A stretch of DNA of 64,000 nucleotides from Actinopolyspora biskrensis (GCF_013408175.1 NZ_JACBYW010000001.1:682001-746000), one strand, 5' to 3'. Numbered from the stretch's first letter, positions 33,937 through 43,845 are shown. Numbers and translations are program-made. Notes: generated by a model from the letters alone, not told the origin.

Positions 33937-34641
33937 TTACGAGGCGAACAGACGTCGTTGCCAGGTGGCGTGCCATTCGGCGTTGATTTCCAGCAGCGGT
34001 GTCGCAGTTCGCGGGAGTGCGGTGATTCCGTGGCGCTCCGCTCGCTCGGAGCTCTCCACTGCTCGTGCTGTTACCGCGTCGAGTTCCGGTGCGAGCCGAG
34101 CGAGAATCCCGGAGGCTTCGAACGGGTCGATCCCCAGGAGCCGTATCGCTGCGGAAATCGGGCTGTTGACGGTTTCGTACGCGGACACGGCTGCCGCGTC
34201 CTCTCGGTGCAGACCGGCAGCGGCGGCGGCGAGACCGAGCACGATCGGTTGGTGCAGGCCATGTGGTCGCTCGGTTGCGAGTCTGTCCAGGGAGGTGTCG
34301 GGCCATGTGGCTCGTGCTGCCCGTAGCAGCTGTCTGCCGAGTTTGCGACCTGTCGCACGCAAGGACGGTGATGGTGTGCGTGCGTCGACGGCGTCGTCCA
34401 ACAGGAGTGCGTCGATCCCGCTCGCAGCGGCGGCTGCGACGGCCGTCATCACCAGGCCGGTGGTATTCAACCGGGCCCGGCAGAAGCTCTCCAGGCTGTT
34501 GGCGTTCGTGATCTGCCCCAGGTGTACAGCGGCTTCGGCACCTCCGGAATGCGCGTGGTTGCCGGAGGGGAAACGCCCGTCGGCGAGGACGAGCAGCATC
34601 GCCTTGGACGAACTCGTGCCGGCGGCGGTATTGGTGAGCAC
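33937..34641 (-). CDS. ureF: Urease accessory protein UreF
   Basis: 234 aa with GTG at 34641 and AGGAGG about 9 nt upstream. An all-helical protein starting LLVLADGRFPSGNHAHSGG, the UreF hallmark (normally L-DSAFPxGxFAHSxGLE), with a C-terminal EINAEWHATWQRRLFAS. It links UreD to UreG and controls GTPase-dependent metallation. It sits between ureC and ureG with gaps of about 27 nt. Confidence 0.92.
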   Translation of the reverse strand: MLTNTAAGTSSSKAMLLVLADGRFPSGNHAHSGGAEAAVHLGQITNANSLESFCRARLNTTGLVMTAVAAAAASGIDALLLDDAVDARTPSPSLRATGRKLGRQLLRAARATWPDTSLDRLATERPHGLHQPIVLGLAAAAAGLHREDAAAVSAYETVNSPISAAIRLLGIDPFEASGILARLAPELDAVTARAVESSERAERHGITALPRTATPLLEINAEWHATWQRRLFAS

Positions 34642-34669
34642 TCGAAAGGACCTCCTGTGCGGAGGCGAA

Positions 34670-36412
34670 TCAGAACAGGAAATAGCGCTGGGCCATGGGG
34701 AGCTCCCCGGCCGGGGCCGGTGTCTCGACAGCGCCGTCGATGGTGACGCGTTGCGCGTCGGGCTGGACGTCGACTTTCGGTGTGGCGGTGTTTTCCCTCA
34801 AGTCCTCCTTCGTGATCTGACGGGTGTCGTGAGCGACGCTGAATGCGGTGGCCAGGCCGAGACGCTCGGGAAGTCGTTCTTCCAGGGCGAGTTCGGTGAC
34901 GAAGTTCAGCGACAGCGACGCGGGAGCGTCACCGACGGCTCCGTAGCTCGCTCGGGGAAGGACGGGTTGAGGTGTCGGGATAGCGGCGTTGGTGTCGCCG
35001 TTCTGCGCACGGGCGACAGCCCCACCTTTGAGAACTACGGAGGGTTTCACACCGAAAAACTTGGGGTCCCACAGGACGAGGTCGGCGAGTTTTCCTGTTT
35101 CGACGGAACCGACTTCGTGGTCGATGCCGTGTGCGATCGCGGGGTTCACGGTGTATTTCGCGACGTAGCGCCGGGCTCGTGCGTTGTCGGCTCGGGAACC
35201 GCTGTCGGGGAGGATCTTGTTCGTCTTCATGCTGTGTGCCGTCTGCCAGCTTCGCATCACCACTTCGCCGATACGTCCCATGGCCTGCGCGTCGGAGGAC
35301 ATGATGGAGATGGCACCGAGGTCGTGCAGCACGTCTTCGGCGGTGATCGTGCTGGTGCGGATCCGCGACTGCGCGAACGCCTTGTCCTCTTTTACATTGG
35401 GGTTCAGGTGGTGGCACACCATCAACATGTCCATGTGCTCGTCGACGGTGTTGATCGTGTGCGGCTTTGTGGGGTTCGTCGACGCGGGGAGAACGTTGTC
35501 GTGCGACACGAGTTTGATGATGTCGGGAGCGTGCCCACCACCGGCCCCTTCCACGTGAAAGGCGTGGATCGTGCGCCCGTTGATCGCGGCGATGGTCTCT
35601 TCGGCGTACCCGGATTCGTTGAGCGAATCGGAATGCAGTGCTACCTGGGCGCCGGTGGAGTCGCAGACCCGCAGGCACGCGTCCAGCGCCGCCGGGGTGG
35701 CTCCCCAGTCCTCGTGCACCTTGAAGCCGAGCGCTCCCGCTCGGAGTTGGTCGTACATGGAGGCTTCACCGAGGGTGCTCCCCCGGCCGAACAATCCGAT
35801 GTTGACCGGGTAGGACTCCAGCGCCTCGAACATGCGGGCGAGATGCCAACTCCCCGGAGTGACGGTAGTCGCTCGTGTTCCCTCGCTCATGCCGACTCCA
35901 CCACCGATGAGTGTGGTGACTCCTGACGCCAGCGCCTCGTCGGCGAGCTGTGGAGTGGTCATGTGTACGTGCGTGTCGATGGCACCTGCGGTGAGGATCT
36001 TCCCGTTCCCGGCGAGGACCTCCGTTTCCGGGCCGATAACCAGATCGGGATGTACTCCGTCCATCGTTTCCGGATTTCCGGCCTTGCCCATGGCTGCGAT
36101 TCGTCCACCACGCAGGCCCACGTCCGCCTTGATCACCCCCCAGTGGTCCAGCACCAGGGCACCGGTGATCACCGTGTCCGGGGCCCCGCGGATGCGGGAG
36201 CGCACTGACTGGCCCATCGACTCGCGGATGACCTTGCCGCCACCGAAGATGGCTTCGGAGCCCGAATGTTCCGGGCCGCCGGCCAGATCCTGTTCGATCT
36301 CGACGAACAGTTCGGTGTCCGCGAGCCGGACTCGGTCACCCGTGGTGGGGCCGTACAGGTTGGCGTACTTCTCACGGGAGATCGTGGATATCGATTCGTT
36401 GTTGTCGGTCAT
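34670..36412 (-). CDS. ureC: Urease alpha subunit UreC
   Basis: 580 aa. The nickel ligands are H148 and H150 in DTHVHMTTP, carbamylated K231 in GFKVHEDWG, then [24 protein letters not shown] and SSDAQAMGR (Asp). The flap cysteine is C333 in MVCHHLN. All are shifted by 14 from the Klebsiella numbering (134, 136, 217, 319), consistent with a complete active enzyme. It hydrolyses urea to ammonia and carbamate. The 4-bp overlap with ureB shows translational coupling. Confidence 0.98.
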   Translation of the reverse strand: MTDNNESISTISREKYANLYGPTTGDRVRLADTELFVEIEQDLAGGPEHSGSEAIFGGGKVIRESMGQSVRSRIRGAPDTVITGALVLDHWGVIKADVGLRGGRIAAMGKAGNPETMDGVHPDLVIGPETEVLAGNGKILTAGAIDTHVHMTTPQLADEALASGVTTLIGGGVGMSEGTRATTVTPGSWHLARMFEALESYPVNIGLFGRGSTLGEASMYDQLRAGALGFKVHEDWGATPAALDACLRVCDSTGAQVALHSDSLNESGYAEETIAAINGRTIHAFHVEGAGGGHAPDIIKLVSHDNVLPASTNPTKPHTINTVDEHMDMLMVCHHLNPNVKEDKAFAQSRIRTSTITAEDVLHDLGAISIMSSDAQAMGRIGEVVMRSWQTAHSMKTNKILPDSGSRADNARARRYVAKYTVNPAIAHGIDHEVGSVETGKLADLVLWDPKFFGVKPSVVLKGGAVARAQNGDTNAAIPTPQPVLPRASYGAVGDAPASLSLNFVTELALEERLPERLGLATAFSVAHDTRQITKEDLRENTATPKVDVQPDAQRVTIDGAVETPAPAGELPMAQRYFLF

Positions 36413-36738
36413 CGGTCTTCTCCCGGCCCGTCCAGTGGTCCGCCAACCTGGCCGCGCAATCCGTAAACCACTCGCTCACCTCCGATGGGCACCAGCGCCA
36501 CTTGTTCCTCACCGCCAGTGGGTTCGAAACGCACCGACGTGCCCGCCGCGATGTTCAGACGTTTGCCGTAAGCTTTCGTGCGTTCGAAGTGCAGCTTCGG
36601 ATTGACCTCGGCGAAGTGGTAGTGCGAACCTATTTGGACGGGGCGGTCCCCGGTGTTCTTCACCGCCACCCACGTCACCGGAAGTTCTTTGTTGAACTCG
36701 ATGTCCTCTTCGGCGAAGATGATCTGGCCAGGTATCAT
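36409..36738 (-). CDS. ureB: Urease beta subunit UreB
   Basis: 109 aa, the usual size for a separate beta subunit. It has [17 protein letters not shown] and [17 protein letters not shown], then [17 protein letters not shown], all family hallmarks. It overlaps both ureA and ureC by 4 bp. Confidence 0.97.
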   Translation of the reverse strand: MIPGQIIFAEEDIEFNKELPVTWVAVKNTGDRPVQIGSHYHFAEVNPKLHFERTKAYGKRLNIAAGTSVRFEPTGGEEQVALVPIGGERVVYGLRGQVGGPLDGPGEDR

Positions 36739-37142
36739 GGTGCTTCCTCCGGCTGTCGTGATGAGGTGGCACCGGACGTGGAGTCCGTGCCCGGCTCGTC
36801 ATCCATCGGTGTCAGATCGTGCGGAGGTACATCAGCGGGTTTTTGGATGGGGGTGTGTACGGTGACCAGCTTGGTGCCGTCCGGGAAGGTGGCCTCCACC
36901 TGCACATCGGAGATCATCGAGTCGACACCGTCCATGACGTCGTCGGTGGTGAGCACCTCGCGGCCCGAGGCCATGATGTCCTTGACGGTCTTGCCGTCAC
37001 GCGCTCGCTCCAGAATGTGCGAGCTGATCAAGGCGACCGCCTCGGGATGATTTAGTTTCACTTTTCTTTCCATGCGACGGCGTGCCACGTCGGCGGCGGT
37101 GTGGATCAGCAACTTCTCCTGCTCGTGCGGAGTCAGATGCAT
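36735..37142 (-). CDS. ureA: Urease gamma subunit UreA
   Basis: 135 aa; ATG 37142 preceded by AGGA. The first 100 residues follow the family ([58 protein letters not shown]). A C-terminal tail of about 30 residues rich in Pro, Asp, Ser and Glu extends it beyond the usual 100 aa. Together with ureB it mirrors the arrangement seen in many actinobacteria. First gene of the operon ureABCFGD. Confidence 0.96.
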   Translation of the reverse strand: MHLTPHEQEKLLIHTAADVARRRMERKVKLNHPEAVALISSHILERARDGKTVKDIMASGREVLTTDDVMDGVDSMISDVQVEATFPDGTKLVTVHTPIQKPADVPPHDLTPMDDEPGTDSTSGATSSRQPEEAP

Positions 37143-38210
37143 ATCACGTCCTGTGCTTCCTCGCGCTCGATACCCGTGATCCGCCGGGGCGGATCGAACG
37201 GACGGAACCGTAACAACCGCTTCGTTCCAGCGGAATGAAGCCTCGTTTGGAGTGTGTCCCGACGAAACCGGTGGTCACAGTACTGTTGGTCGACTCGGAA
37301 ACGCCGGTGGAACCGCCGGTCGGCGGTGCTTGTTACAACGAAGCAGCGGCAACGCCACACTTTCTGGTGATTTCTGGGCGAAGCATGTGCCGAATCGACG
37401 TGAACGGCCTCCGGTGACGTCGACGGCGCGGTTCGGTTCCCTGCGGATCAGGAGGTTCGTGTATCCCCACGGGGATCACGGTGCGGTGTCGAAGAAGGCG
37501 AATTCTTCGACAGGAACGATCGTAGTCAGGAGGCGCGGAGTGTCAGCAGAGGCTCAGTTCGAGGCGGGCCATCGCCATTGGGCCGCACCGCGGTCCTGTG
37601 TTGAGAGCCCGCCTGTAGGTGTGCCTCGTTCGCTCCGATCACCCGCCGAGGAGCCGGGGCTAAGGCCGCTGGGCCGGGAAGTCCTCCTCCCGGCCCGTCG
37701 ATACCGGCCCGGGAGGAGAGCCGATCCCAGGCGAGGTTCTTTTGCGCGGAACTGAAAGACCCGTCCGGTTGGGGACCAGGCGGTGCGGGAGCGGGTGTTC
37801 CCGCACCTCGAGGTGGACAGCTGGTCCCACTTCACGCTCGATGTCGCCGACCCGTTGATCCGCGCCGCGCGGGATCGGGGCACTCGTGCGGTGACGATGG
37901 CGTGCTGCGCGAGTTGACTTCGATGTTGTTCGCGGCCCGCCACCTGGCAGCCGGGCCCCGGACGGACGTCCCGGATCCGCCGGTGCTGGACGAGCTCGAC
38001 CGGTTCGGCATCGGCCGCGGTGTTGGAGGAGTGCGGCACCTTGTGCCGCGCTGGAGGGCGCGGACGTCTACCCGCTTGTCCCGGAGCGCGGGCTCTCCGG
38101 TCAATCACCATGAAGGTGGTACCTCGTTTGGAGCACTTGTGCGAGCCTGTTGATCACCCGCACACCCCAGACGGCAGGCCGCGACGGGTCGGCCCCGGTA
38201 TTGGAGAAGC
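37143..38210. other. Long intergenic region between ureA and the ACAD-like gene
   Basis: The two genes are divergent, so promoters for both should lie here. The 37200-37560 part has lower GC and contains the likely ure promoter. From about 37750 to 38110 there is coding-like sequence in broken frames (FPHLEVDSWSHFTLDVADPL; MLFAARHLAAGPRTDVPD) that belongs to no family I can name. It looks like a decayed gene. Confidence 0.35.
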
Positions 38211-39428
38211 ATGAACGTCGCAGTTCCGATGGACAGCCTCTTCACCACTGCGAGTCACGACCGTCTCCGTGATGAGGTGCGTCGCTTCGCTGACACCGAA
38301 GTGCGCCCCCACATCCCGGACATGGAAAGCTCCCGATCGGTCCAGCACAAGCTCTCCCGTCTGATCGCCGAACAGGGCTGGCTCGGCGTGACGATCGGGT
38401 CCGAGCACGGTGGCATGGGTCTGGGGCACCTGGCGAAAACCATCATCATCGAAGAGCTTTCGCGGGTCAGCGGCGCGATGGGCGCCATGGTGCAGGCTTC
38501 CCAGCTGGGCGTGGCGAAAATCCTGCACTTCGGGAGTGCGGGCCAGCAGCACCAGTGGCTCCCGAAGATCAGTGCGGGACGCTGCTTACCGACCATCGCC
38601 GTGACCGAGCCCGACTCCGGTGGCCACGTGCTCGGCATGACGGCAACCGCACGCCGCGACGGTGACGACTACGTCCTCAACGGACGCAAGGTCTTCGTCG
38701 GCAACAGTCACGTGGGCGATCTGCACGGCGTGGTGGCTCGTACCGGCGAGGGGTCCCGGGGGTTGTCGGCGTTCCTCGTGGAACCGGACCGCCCCGGGTT
38801 CTCCCTCGGGGAGCACCAGGCCTCGATGGGACTGCACGGTTTCAGTTACGGCGAGCTCGTCTTCGACGAATGCCGCGTCCCGGCCGGAAACCGACTCGGC
38901 GACGAAGGACAGGGCCTCGCCGTGGCCTACAGCTCCAGCATCCTCTACGGGCGGCCCAACCTGACCGCTGTCGCCCTCGGTATCCATCGCGCCCTGGTGG
39001 AGGAGGCCGTCGACTTCGCGACGCGGCAGTATCGCTACGGACAACCCCTGTCCCAGCTGCCGACGGTGCAGCAAAAACTGGGTCAGATGCAGTCCCAGCT
39101 GATGACGGCCCAGCTGGCCGCTTACCACGCCGCGCACCTGCTGGACAACGCGATGCCGTGCGATGCGGAGCTGATGAACGCCAAACTCGTCAACGTGGAG
39201 TACGCGCTCGACTCGGCACGGACCGCGATGGAGGTGCACGCCGCGTACGGGCTCGGTACCGACAGCCCGGTGGAACGCTATCTCCGCGACGCGCACCACA
39301 TCTTCGCCCCCGCGGGCACCTCCGACATTCAGCGGTTACGGCTGGCCGAAACGGCCATGGGAAATTCGCACACCCAGTGGTCCGAGCGACTCGCCCCCCA
39401 GCTCGGCGTCTTTCCGCACTCGAGCTGA
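38211..39428 (+). CDS. Acyl-CoA dehydrogenase-like protein lacking the usual catalytic Glu
   Basis: 405 aa; ATG 38211, with ATG 38229 as an alternative. The fold is that of acyl-CoA dehydrogenases: TIAVTEPDSGGHVLGMTATA (FAD region), LNGRKVFVGNSHVGD, GQPLSQLPTVQQKLGQMQ and YGLGTDSPVERYLRDAHH. The C-terminal signature normally reads IYEGTxEIQR. Here it is IFAPAGTSDIQR, placing A368 where the base glutamate belongs, and no replacement Glu is seen in the helix used by isovaleryl-CoA dehydrogenases. The protein may therefore be an oxygenase-like or natural-product ACAD homologue, or use another base. It stands alone before a strong terminator. Confidence 0.82.
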   Translation: MNVAVPMDSLFTTASHDRLRDEVRRFADTEVRPHIPDMESSRSVQHKLSRLIAEQGWLGVTIGSEHGGMGLGHLAKTIIIEELSRVSGAMGAMVQASQLGVAKILHFGSAGQQHQWLPKISAGRCLPTIAVTEPDSGGHVLGMTATARRDGDDYVLNGRKVFVGNSHVGDLHGVVARTGEGSRGLSAFLVEPDRPGFSLGEHQASMGLHGFSYGELVFDECRVPAGNRLGDEGQGLAVAYSSSILYGRPNLTAVALGIHRALVEEAVDFATRQYRYGQPLSQLPTVQQKLGQMQSQLMTAQLAAYHAAHLLDNAMPCDAELMNAKLVNVEYALDSARTAMEVHAAYGLGTDSPVERYLRDAHHIFAPAGTSDIQRLRLAETAMGNSHTQWSERLAPQLGVFPHSS

Positions 39429-39441
39429 CCCGCTGAAGTCG

Positions 39442-39487
39442 GGCCCCGTTCCCGCCGGTGTGCGCGTGATCCGGCGGGAACGGGGCC
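39442..39487. terminator. Strong bidirectional terminator hairpin
   Basis: Two perfect 17-nt arms (39442-39458 and 39471-39487, GGCCCCGTTCCCGCCGG and its complement) surround a 12-nt loop. It separates the convergent ACAD-like gene and the conservon operon. Confidence 0.88.
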
Positions 39488-39537
39488 AGGTGGGAGGGTG
39501 CAGTCCGAGTGGCACTGCGCTACGTGCTCCTGTGGTG

Positions 39538-40098
39538 TCAGGACCGCTCGCGGCGGTGAATCAGCTCCATCACCTCGGCCGCGAACTTCTTGATCGTCTC
39601 CAGCTCGGGACGACCCCACGATTGAGTCTCGGGCGCGACGGTGCAGACCGTGCCCAGCGTCAGGCCCGTGTGATCGATGAGTGGGGCCCCCATGTAGGAG
39701 CGGATGCCGATCTGATCCACCACGGGGTTACCCGTGAACCGCGGGTACGAGCAGACATCGCCCAGGACGAGCGGCAGCCTGCGGGCCACCACATGAGGAC
39801 AGAACCCGTGATCACGTGGCATCTCCCGGCCCGGTGTCATGGCGGTTTGTGCCGCTTCCATCGCGGCACTGGTCTGGGACTCGGACCGGGTGTACAGGCC
39901 GGTGAAGAATTGCCGCTGGCTGCTGATGAAGTTCACCATCGCGTAGGGTGCGCCCGCGGTTTCGGCGAGCCGGCGCGCGACGGCGTCGAACTGCGGGTCC
40001 GGTTCCTCCCGGATGCCGAGTTCCCGTAACCGCGCCGTTCGTTGCTCGACGTGCGGATCCGGCGGTGTGGTCACGAGGCGCATGTTGTTGTGGGGCAT
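39538..40098 (-). CDS. GAF-domain protein at the end of the conservon
   Basis: 186 aa; ATG 40098 with GGAGGA upstream. Residues about 30-180 form a GAF domain: FDAVARRLAETAGAPYAMVN, RDHGFCPHVVARRLPLVL, SYMGAPLIDHTGLTLGTVC and KKFAAEVMELIHRRE. A conserved cysteine-histidine pair (CPH) lies in the pocket, so heme, bilin or redox sensing is possible. It is 17 nt after cvnD and on the same strand, which makes it a fifth conservon component. Its ligand is not deducible. Confidence 0.85.
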   Translation of the reverse strand: MPHNNMRLVTTPPDPHVEQRTARLRELGIREEPDPQFDAVARRLAETAGAPYAMVNFISSQRQFFTGLYTRSESQTSAAMEAAQTAMTPGREMPRDHGFCPHVVARRLPLVLGDVCSYPRFTGNPVVDQIGIRSYMGAPLIDHTGLTLGTVCTVAPETQSWGRPELETIKKFAAEVMELIHRRERS

Positions 40099-40115
40099 CG
40101 GTTCCTCCCGTGGGG

Positions 40116-40703
40116 TCAGGGGGTGGGCTGGGGCGCCGACGTCGTCAGGACGTACTCGAGCAGCGATATGAGTGTCCTCGTCGCGGATTGGGTGTCGCGG
40201 GCATCGCACAGCAGCAGCGGAACGCTCTCGTGGAGCGCGAGGGCGTTCCGCACCTCGTCGGGGGTGTAGTACATGGCGTTGTCGAATTCGTTGACGGCGA
40301 CCAGGAAGTAGATTCCTCTTTGCTCGAAGAACTCGATCGCTCCGAAGCAGTCCTGCAGTCGGCGCGTGTCGGCGAGCACTATCGCGCCGACGGTGCCGCG
40401 GGACAACTCGTCCCACATGAACCAGAAGCGGTCCTGTCCAGGGGTGCCGAACAGGTACAGCACCACGTTGTCCTCGGGGAAGGTTATGCGGCCGAAGTCC
40501 ATGGCCACAGTGGTCGTGGACTTGCGCTCCACGCCGGCCAGACTGTCCGTGTCGAGACTGGCGGTGGTCAGGTGTTCCTCCGTGCTCAGCGGCTCGATCT
40601 CGCTGGCCGAGCCGACGAAGGTGGTTTTCCCGACACCGAAGCCGCCGGCGATGAGAATCTTGAGCTGCCAGGGGAACGCGTCAGAGTCGGGTCTTGAGCC
40701 CAT
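40116..40703 (-). CDS. cvnD: Conservon GTP-binding protein CvnD (MglA/Arf-like)
   Basis: 195 aa. G1 is GGFGVGKTTFVGS; the switch segment VALYLF-like strand VVLYLFGTPGQDRFWF carries the G3 TPGQ; VAVNEFD stands for the G4 NKxD. Conservon GTPases are Ras-like switches acting with a roadblock protein (CvnB) and a DUF742 protein (CvnC). The gene starts 23 nt before the end of cvnC, so the two are translationally coupled. Confidence 0.93.
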   Translation of the reverse strand: MGSRPDSDAFPWQLKILIAGGFGVGKTTFVGSASEIEPLSTEEHLTTASLDTDSLAGVERKSTTTVAMDFGRITFPEDNVVLYLFGTPGQDRFWFMWDELSRGTVGAIVLADTRRLQDCFGAIEFFEQRGIYFLVAVNEFDNAMYYTPDEVRNALALHESVPLLLCDARDTQSATRTLISLLEYVLTTSAPQPTP

Positions 40704-41037
40704 TGAGTACCGCCTCGATCAGATCCGTGGTGACTTCAGCGGTCGCGGTGGGGTCGTGAGTGGTTACCGCGCCGGTGCCGATGAGATCGGAGAGCAGGAT
40801 TTTGACGACCACTGCTGGCTGCCGCAAGTGTCCTGCCACTTCGGCGACCGTGGTCGGGGAGTGGCACAGCCGCAACGTCTGGGCGTGTTCGGGCCCCAGC
40901 CGGTCGCAGGCCACCCGGCCGGTGCTGCGCACCATGGACAGGAGTTCGAGTGTTGCGCTGGGGTGGGTGCGCCCGTTGGTGACGATGTACGGACGCACCC
41001 CCTGTGCCCTCGAAGGGTGGTCATCGGGAGCGCTCAT
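40681..41037 (-). CDS. cvnC: Conservon DUF742 protein CvnC
   Basis: 118 aa from ATG 41037; the longer upstream frame is out of context. It has VRPYIVTNGRTHPS (DUF742 N-terminus), then LRLCHSPTTVAEVAGHLRQP and VVVKILLSDLIGTGAV, a winged-helix-like core. It ends NGLKTRL. The partner genes cvnB and cvnD flank it. Confidence 0.92.
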   Translation of the reverse strand: MSAPDDHPSRAQGVRPYIVTNGRTHPSATLELLSMVRSTGRVACDRLGPEHAQTLRLCHSPTTVAEVAGHLRQPAVVVKILLSDLIGTGAVTTHDPTATAEVTTDLIEAVLNGLKTRL

Positions 41038-41042
41038 ACTGG

Positions 41043-41450
41043 CTAGCTTTCCTCCGGCGTGGAGTGCCGCGACGGTGTGGCCAAGCTGTTGGGCACTTTC
41101 TTTCCGAGCTGCTGCATCTCGTAGCTGAGAACTCCGGCGTTGACCTTGCTGTCGGCCAGGACGGTGAGGATGCTGCCTGCACTCGCGGCCGTGATGGCCA
41201 GGATGGTGCCGTCGTCGAGTTCGGCGTTGGCCTGGCGCATCCCCTGCCTCCCGCCGAAGCACTTCCCCACCTCCTGGACCAGCGAGCACAGCGGGCTGGC
41301 GAGGGAGGCCAGCTTGTCCGCCTCGTCGCGGTCCAGGCCGTAGTAGAACCGCGGTATCGCATCGGTGGACAGTAAGAGAGCGCTACGCGTGTGGGGAACC
41401 TGGTTGACCAGGTTGCTGAGCAGCCAGGTCAGATCCTGGGGTTGAGTCAC
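41043..41450 (-). CDS. cvnB: Conservon roadblock/LC7 protein CvnB
   Basis: 135 aa with GTG at 41450. A roadblock/LC7 fold: LTWLLSNLVNQVPHTRSALL, STDAIPRFYYGLDRDEADKL and AASAGSILTVLADSKVNAGV. Its last residues (TPSRHSTPEES) are disordered. Roadblock proteins regulate MglA-type GTPases, which matches the CvnD product. Confidence 0.94.
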   Translation of the reverse strand: MTQPQDLTWLLSNLVNQVPHTRSALLLSTDAIPRFYYGLDRDEADKLASLASPLCSLVQEVGKCFGGRQGMRQANAELDDGTILAITAASAGSILTVLADSKVNAGVLSYEMQQLGKKVPNSLATPSRHSTPEES

Positions 41451-41470
41451 GATCGACTCCTCGGTGTCGT

Positions 41471-43036
41471 TCAGTTGGAATTCGAGTGGTCTTCCCGACT
41501 TCCGGAGGTTCCTGGATCACCGGTGTCGGACTGGCCGAAGGCGCCCAGCAATCCCGTGTTGTGTCCGGGGATCGGGGTGACGCTTTCTCGCCGTTCCTGC
41601 AATCCGGCAGGGAGGTTGTCTTTGCCGGGTCTGCGCTGAGGCAGATCCGAAGCGGCGCCTCGGGGGCGATGTCCGCCCGTGGTCGAGCTCGTCGTCTCCG
41701 CCGGTGGGCGGTATGTCCGTGGGGGCTGCGGGGCCGGTTCCGAAGGGGACGGTGTCGAGGCCCGGGCCGGTTCCGGAGGGGGCGGGACCGGGGCCGCTGC
41801 CGGTTCCGGTTGCGGAGGCCCCGGGACCTTGTCGTGTCCACCGGGAGACGGTGCGGGGGCGGGCTCTGCTACGTCGCCCGTCCATCGCGTCATACCGGGA
41901 CGGACGGAACCGGGGGCCGGCTCGGAAGGCACGTTCGGGGACGACGTCGTCGGCAGCTCCTGAGCAGGCTGACCGGGCTGCGCGGGTTCCTGGGGCGGGG
42001 TGCCGAGCAGGCTGTCCGGCAGGAGGACGACCGCCTCCATGCCTCCGTAGATGCTGGTCTGGAGGCGGACCTTGATGTTGTACCGCTGGGCGAGGACCCG
42101 GACCACGGACAGTCCGATCCGTCCGTCCGCGAGAAGCTCGTCGAGGTCGACTCGATCGGCATCATCGAGCAGGCGGTTGTACCGCTGGATCTCCTCGCTC
42201 GTCATACCAAGACCGCGGTCCTGAATTTCGATGGCCAAGCCGGCGGTGACGGTTTCAGTGCGCAACACCACCGGAGTGTTGTCCCTGGAGAATCGGGTGG
42301 CGTTTTCGAGCAGCTCCGCGAGCAGGTGAATCACCTCCGCGATGACGGGGCCCTTGAGCGTCCCCTCGACCGCGGCCATCTTCACTCGGGAATAGTGCTC
42401 GATCTCAGCCACGGCCGAGCGCAGCACTGTCTGCAGGCTCACGTCTTCCTGGGACTGCCGCTGCGGTGCCTTGCCGCCGAGTATGGCCAGGTTCTCCGCT
42501 TGCCTCCGGGACAGGTTGACGAGGTGATCCACCCGGAAGATGCGTCCGAGAAGCTCGGGGTCTTCCACCTGGTGTTCCGCCTCGTCGATTTCCGTGATCG
42601 CCCGGTCGGCCATGGACTCCAGGCGGCGCGCCAATTTGGCGAACGCCGCCTGGAGTCCGTCGTTGCTGTACGGCGAGGAGGACGGCGGATCAGCGGGGGA
42701 AGGCGCTTCGGTGGAGGTGGCCGCGGTGCGGCGAACGCTCTCGTCGTGCTGTCGTCGGAGCAGCCCAACGACGTTCTTGGCCCGCTCGGCGGCGATGAAA
42801 CCGATCAGCAGGGCCACCGTCACCCCGAGAGCGCTGATCGCGAGTGCGGCTATCCAGTAGGAACGATCGACGGCCACGAGCATCGCCATGCCGGCGCCCA
42901 GCACTGCTGTCAAGGGCACCGTCGGCAGCAGAGCGAGCCACGTGATGCGCCCTCGCAGGTCCGCGGCAGCTTCATCCGAGCTCTCTCTAGGGGCGTGGTC
43001 CTCGGAAAAACCAGTGGTAGGTAAGCGTTCAAACAT
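41471..43036 (-). CDS. cvnA: Conservon sensor-kinase-like ATPase CvnA
   Basis: 521 aa from ATG 43036 (GAGGA 6 nt upstream); a TTG 12 nt further up is less likely. Residues 30-85 hold two membrane helices (ITWLALLPTVPLTAVLGAGM; WIAALAISALGVTVALLIGF). Residues about 145-345 carry the dimerisation helix (VDHLVNLSRRQAENLAILGG) and HATPase domain (HLLAELLENATRFSRDNTP for the N box; IEIQDRGLGMT for G1; GLSVVRVLAQRYNI). No receiver or extracellular sensor domain is seen. About 175 C-terminal residues are proline-rich and disordered. It heads the conservon operon. Confidence 0.93.
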   Translation of the reverse strand: MFERLPTTGFSEDHAPRESSDEAAADLRGRITWLALLPTVPLTAVLGAGMAMLVAVDRSYWIAALAISALGVTVALLIGFIAAERAKNVVGLLRRQHDESVRRTAATSTEAPSPADPPSSSPYSNDGLQAAFAKLARRLESMADRAITEIDEAEHQVEDPELLGRIFRVDHLVNLSRRQAENLAILGGKAPQRQSQEDVSLQTVLRSAVAEIEHYSRVKMAAVEGTLKGPVIAEVIHLLAELLENATRFSRDNTPVVLRTETVTAGLAIEIQDRGLGMTSEEIQRYNRLLDDADRVDLDELLADGRIGLSVVRVLAQRYNIKVRLQTSIYGGMEAVVLLPDSLLGTPPQEPAQPGQPAQELPTTSSPNVPSEPAPGSVRPGMTRWTGDVAEPAPAPSPGGHDKVPGPPQPEPAAAPVPPPPEPARASTPSPSEPAPQPPRTYRPPAETTSSTTGGHRPRGAASDLPQRRPGKDNLPAGLQERRESVTPIPGHNTGLLGAFGQSDTGDPGTSGSREDHSNSN

Positions 43037-43845
43037 CGAGGTCCTCAACGCGGCGGTGTACGAAGGACAGGCGTCATGGCGTCACGCATGAGGCGAAGGA
43101 CGTGAAATACCCAGCTCACCCTATTCCGCGTCCCCAGTCGCAGTGCAGCCGATCATGTCCGCCACTCCTAGAGGTGTCATTGGATGGAGTATCCTGCGTG
43201 ATCTTGCGAGCGCAGATCGTACCTCAGTGAGGTGTGCGTGCTCGGATCCGCTGCAGTGAGCAACCACGATCTTGTGCCCAGCGAGTTTCTCGCCGAAGGC
43301 CGCTCCGAATCGATGGCGGGATCGGGCGTCACGGCCACCGGCGGATCCCCGGCCGGGGTGCCGGAGCCGGAACCGTCTTGCCTCGGAGTTTTTCCCACAT
43401 CGGATGTCCACCACCGACGGCCGGCCCTGGCGGGCGCGGACCGAGTTCGTGCGCTGGCACGGCAACGACCGGGAATTCCGCCACCGGTCGGGACGTGCCC
43501 CGCGGGGACTGAACCTGTCCGGTGAGATTCTGCGATCGGTGATTCCGTTCCCGGCTGGTCGGCAGATGCCGGAGGAATTCCTCGGGGAGGCGGGATAGGC
43601 CCACTCGCTTACCCGTGTCGGGACGGAAGCGCCCGCACAGTCGCTATTGGACGGAAACAGCGGGCTCGGCCTGTGGAAACGGCTCCTCGGTATCGAACGC
43701 TTCAACAGCGAGGCGCCTCCAAGCCGCGTTTCCTCTGACTCGGTGCCCACCAACCGCCCACCCGCCCCGACGGCCGACCGCGTTCTCGGCCTCGTGAATC
43801 ACCACGTCCGGAAGGCGAAGAGCGGGTTTGGCTAGAGTCCGGATC
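43037..43845. other. Intergenic region between cvnA and the PhzF-like gene
   Basis: These genes are divergent. Overlapping frames on both strands in 43120-43750 have no recognisable family. The 43080-43200 part is the likely cvn promoter region. I found no repeat or hairpin worth naming. Confidence 0.35.

Noticed and set aside
43232-43525. 97-aa frame between cvnA and phzF-like gene
   Set aside because: Several overlapping frames of similar length exist on both strands and none matches a family.
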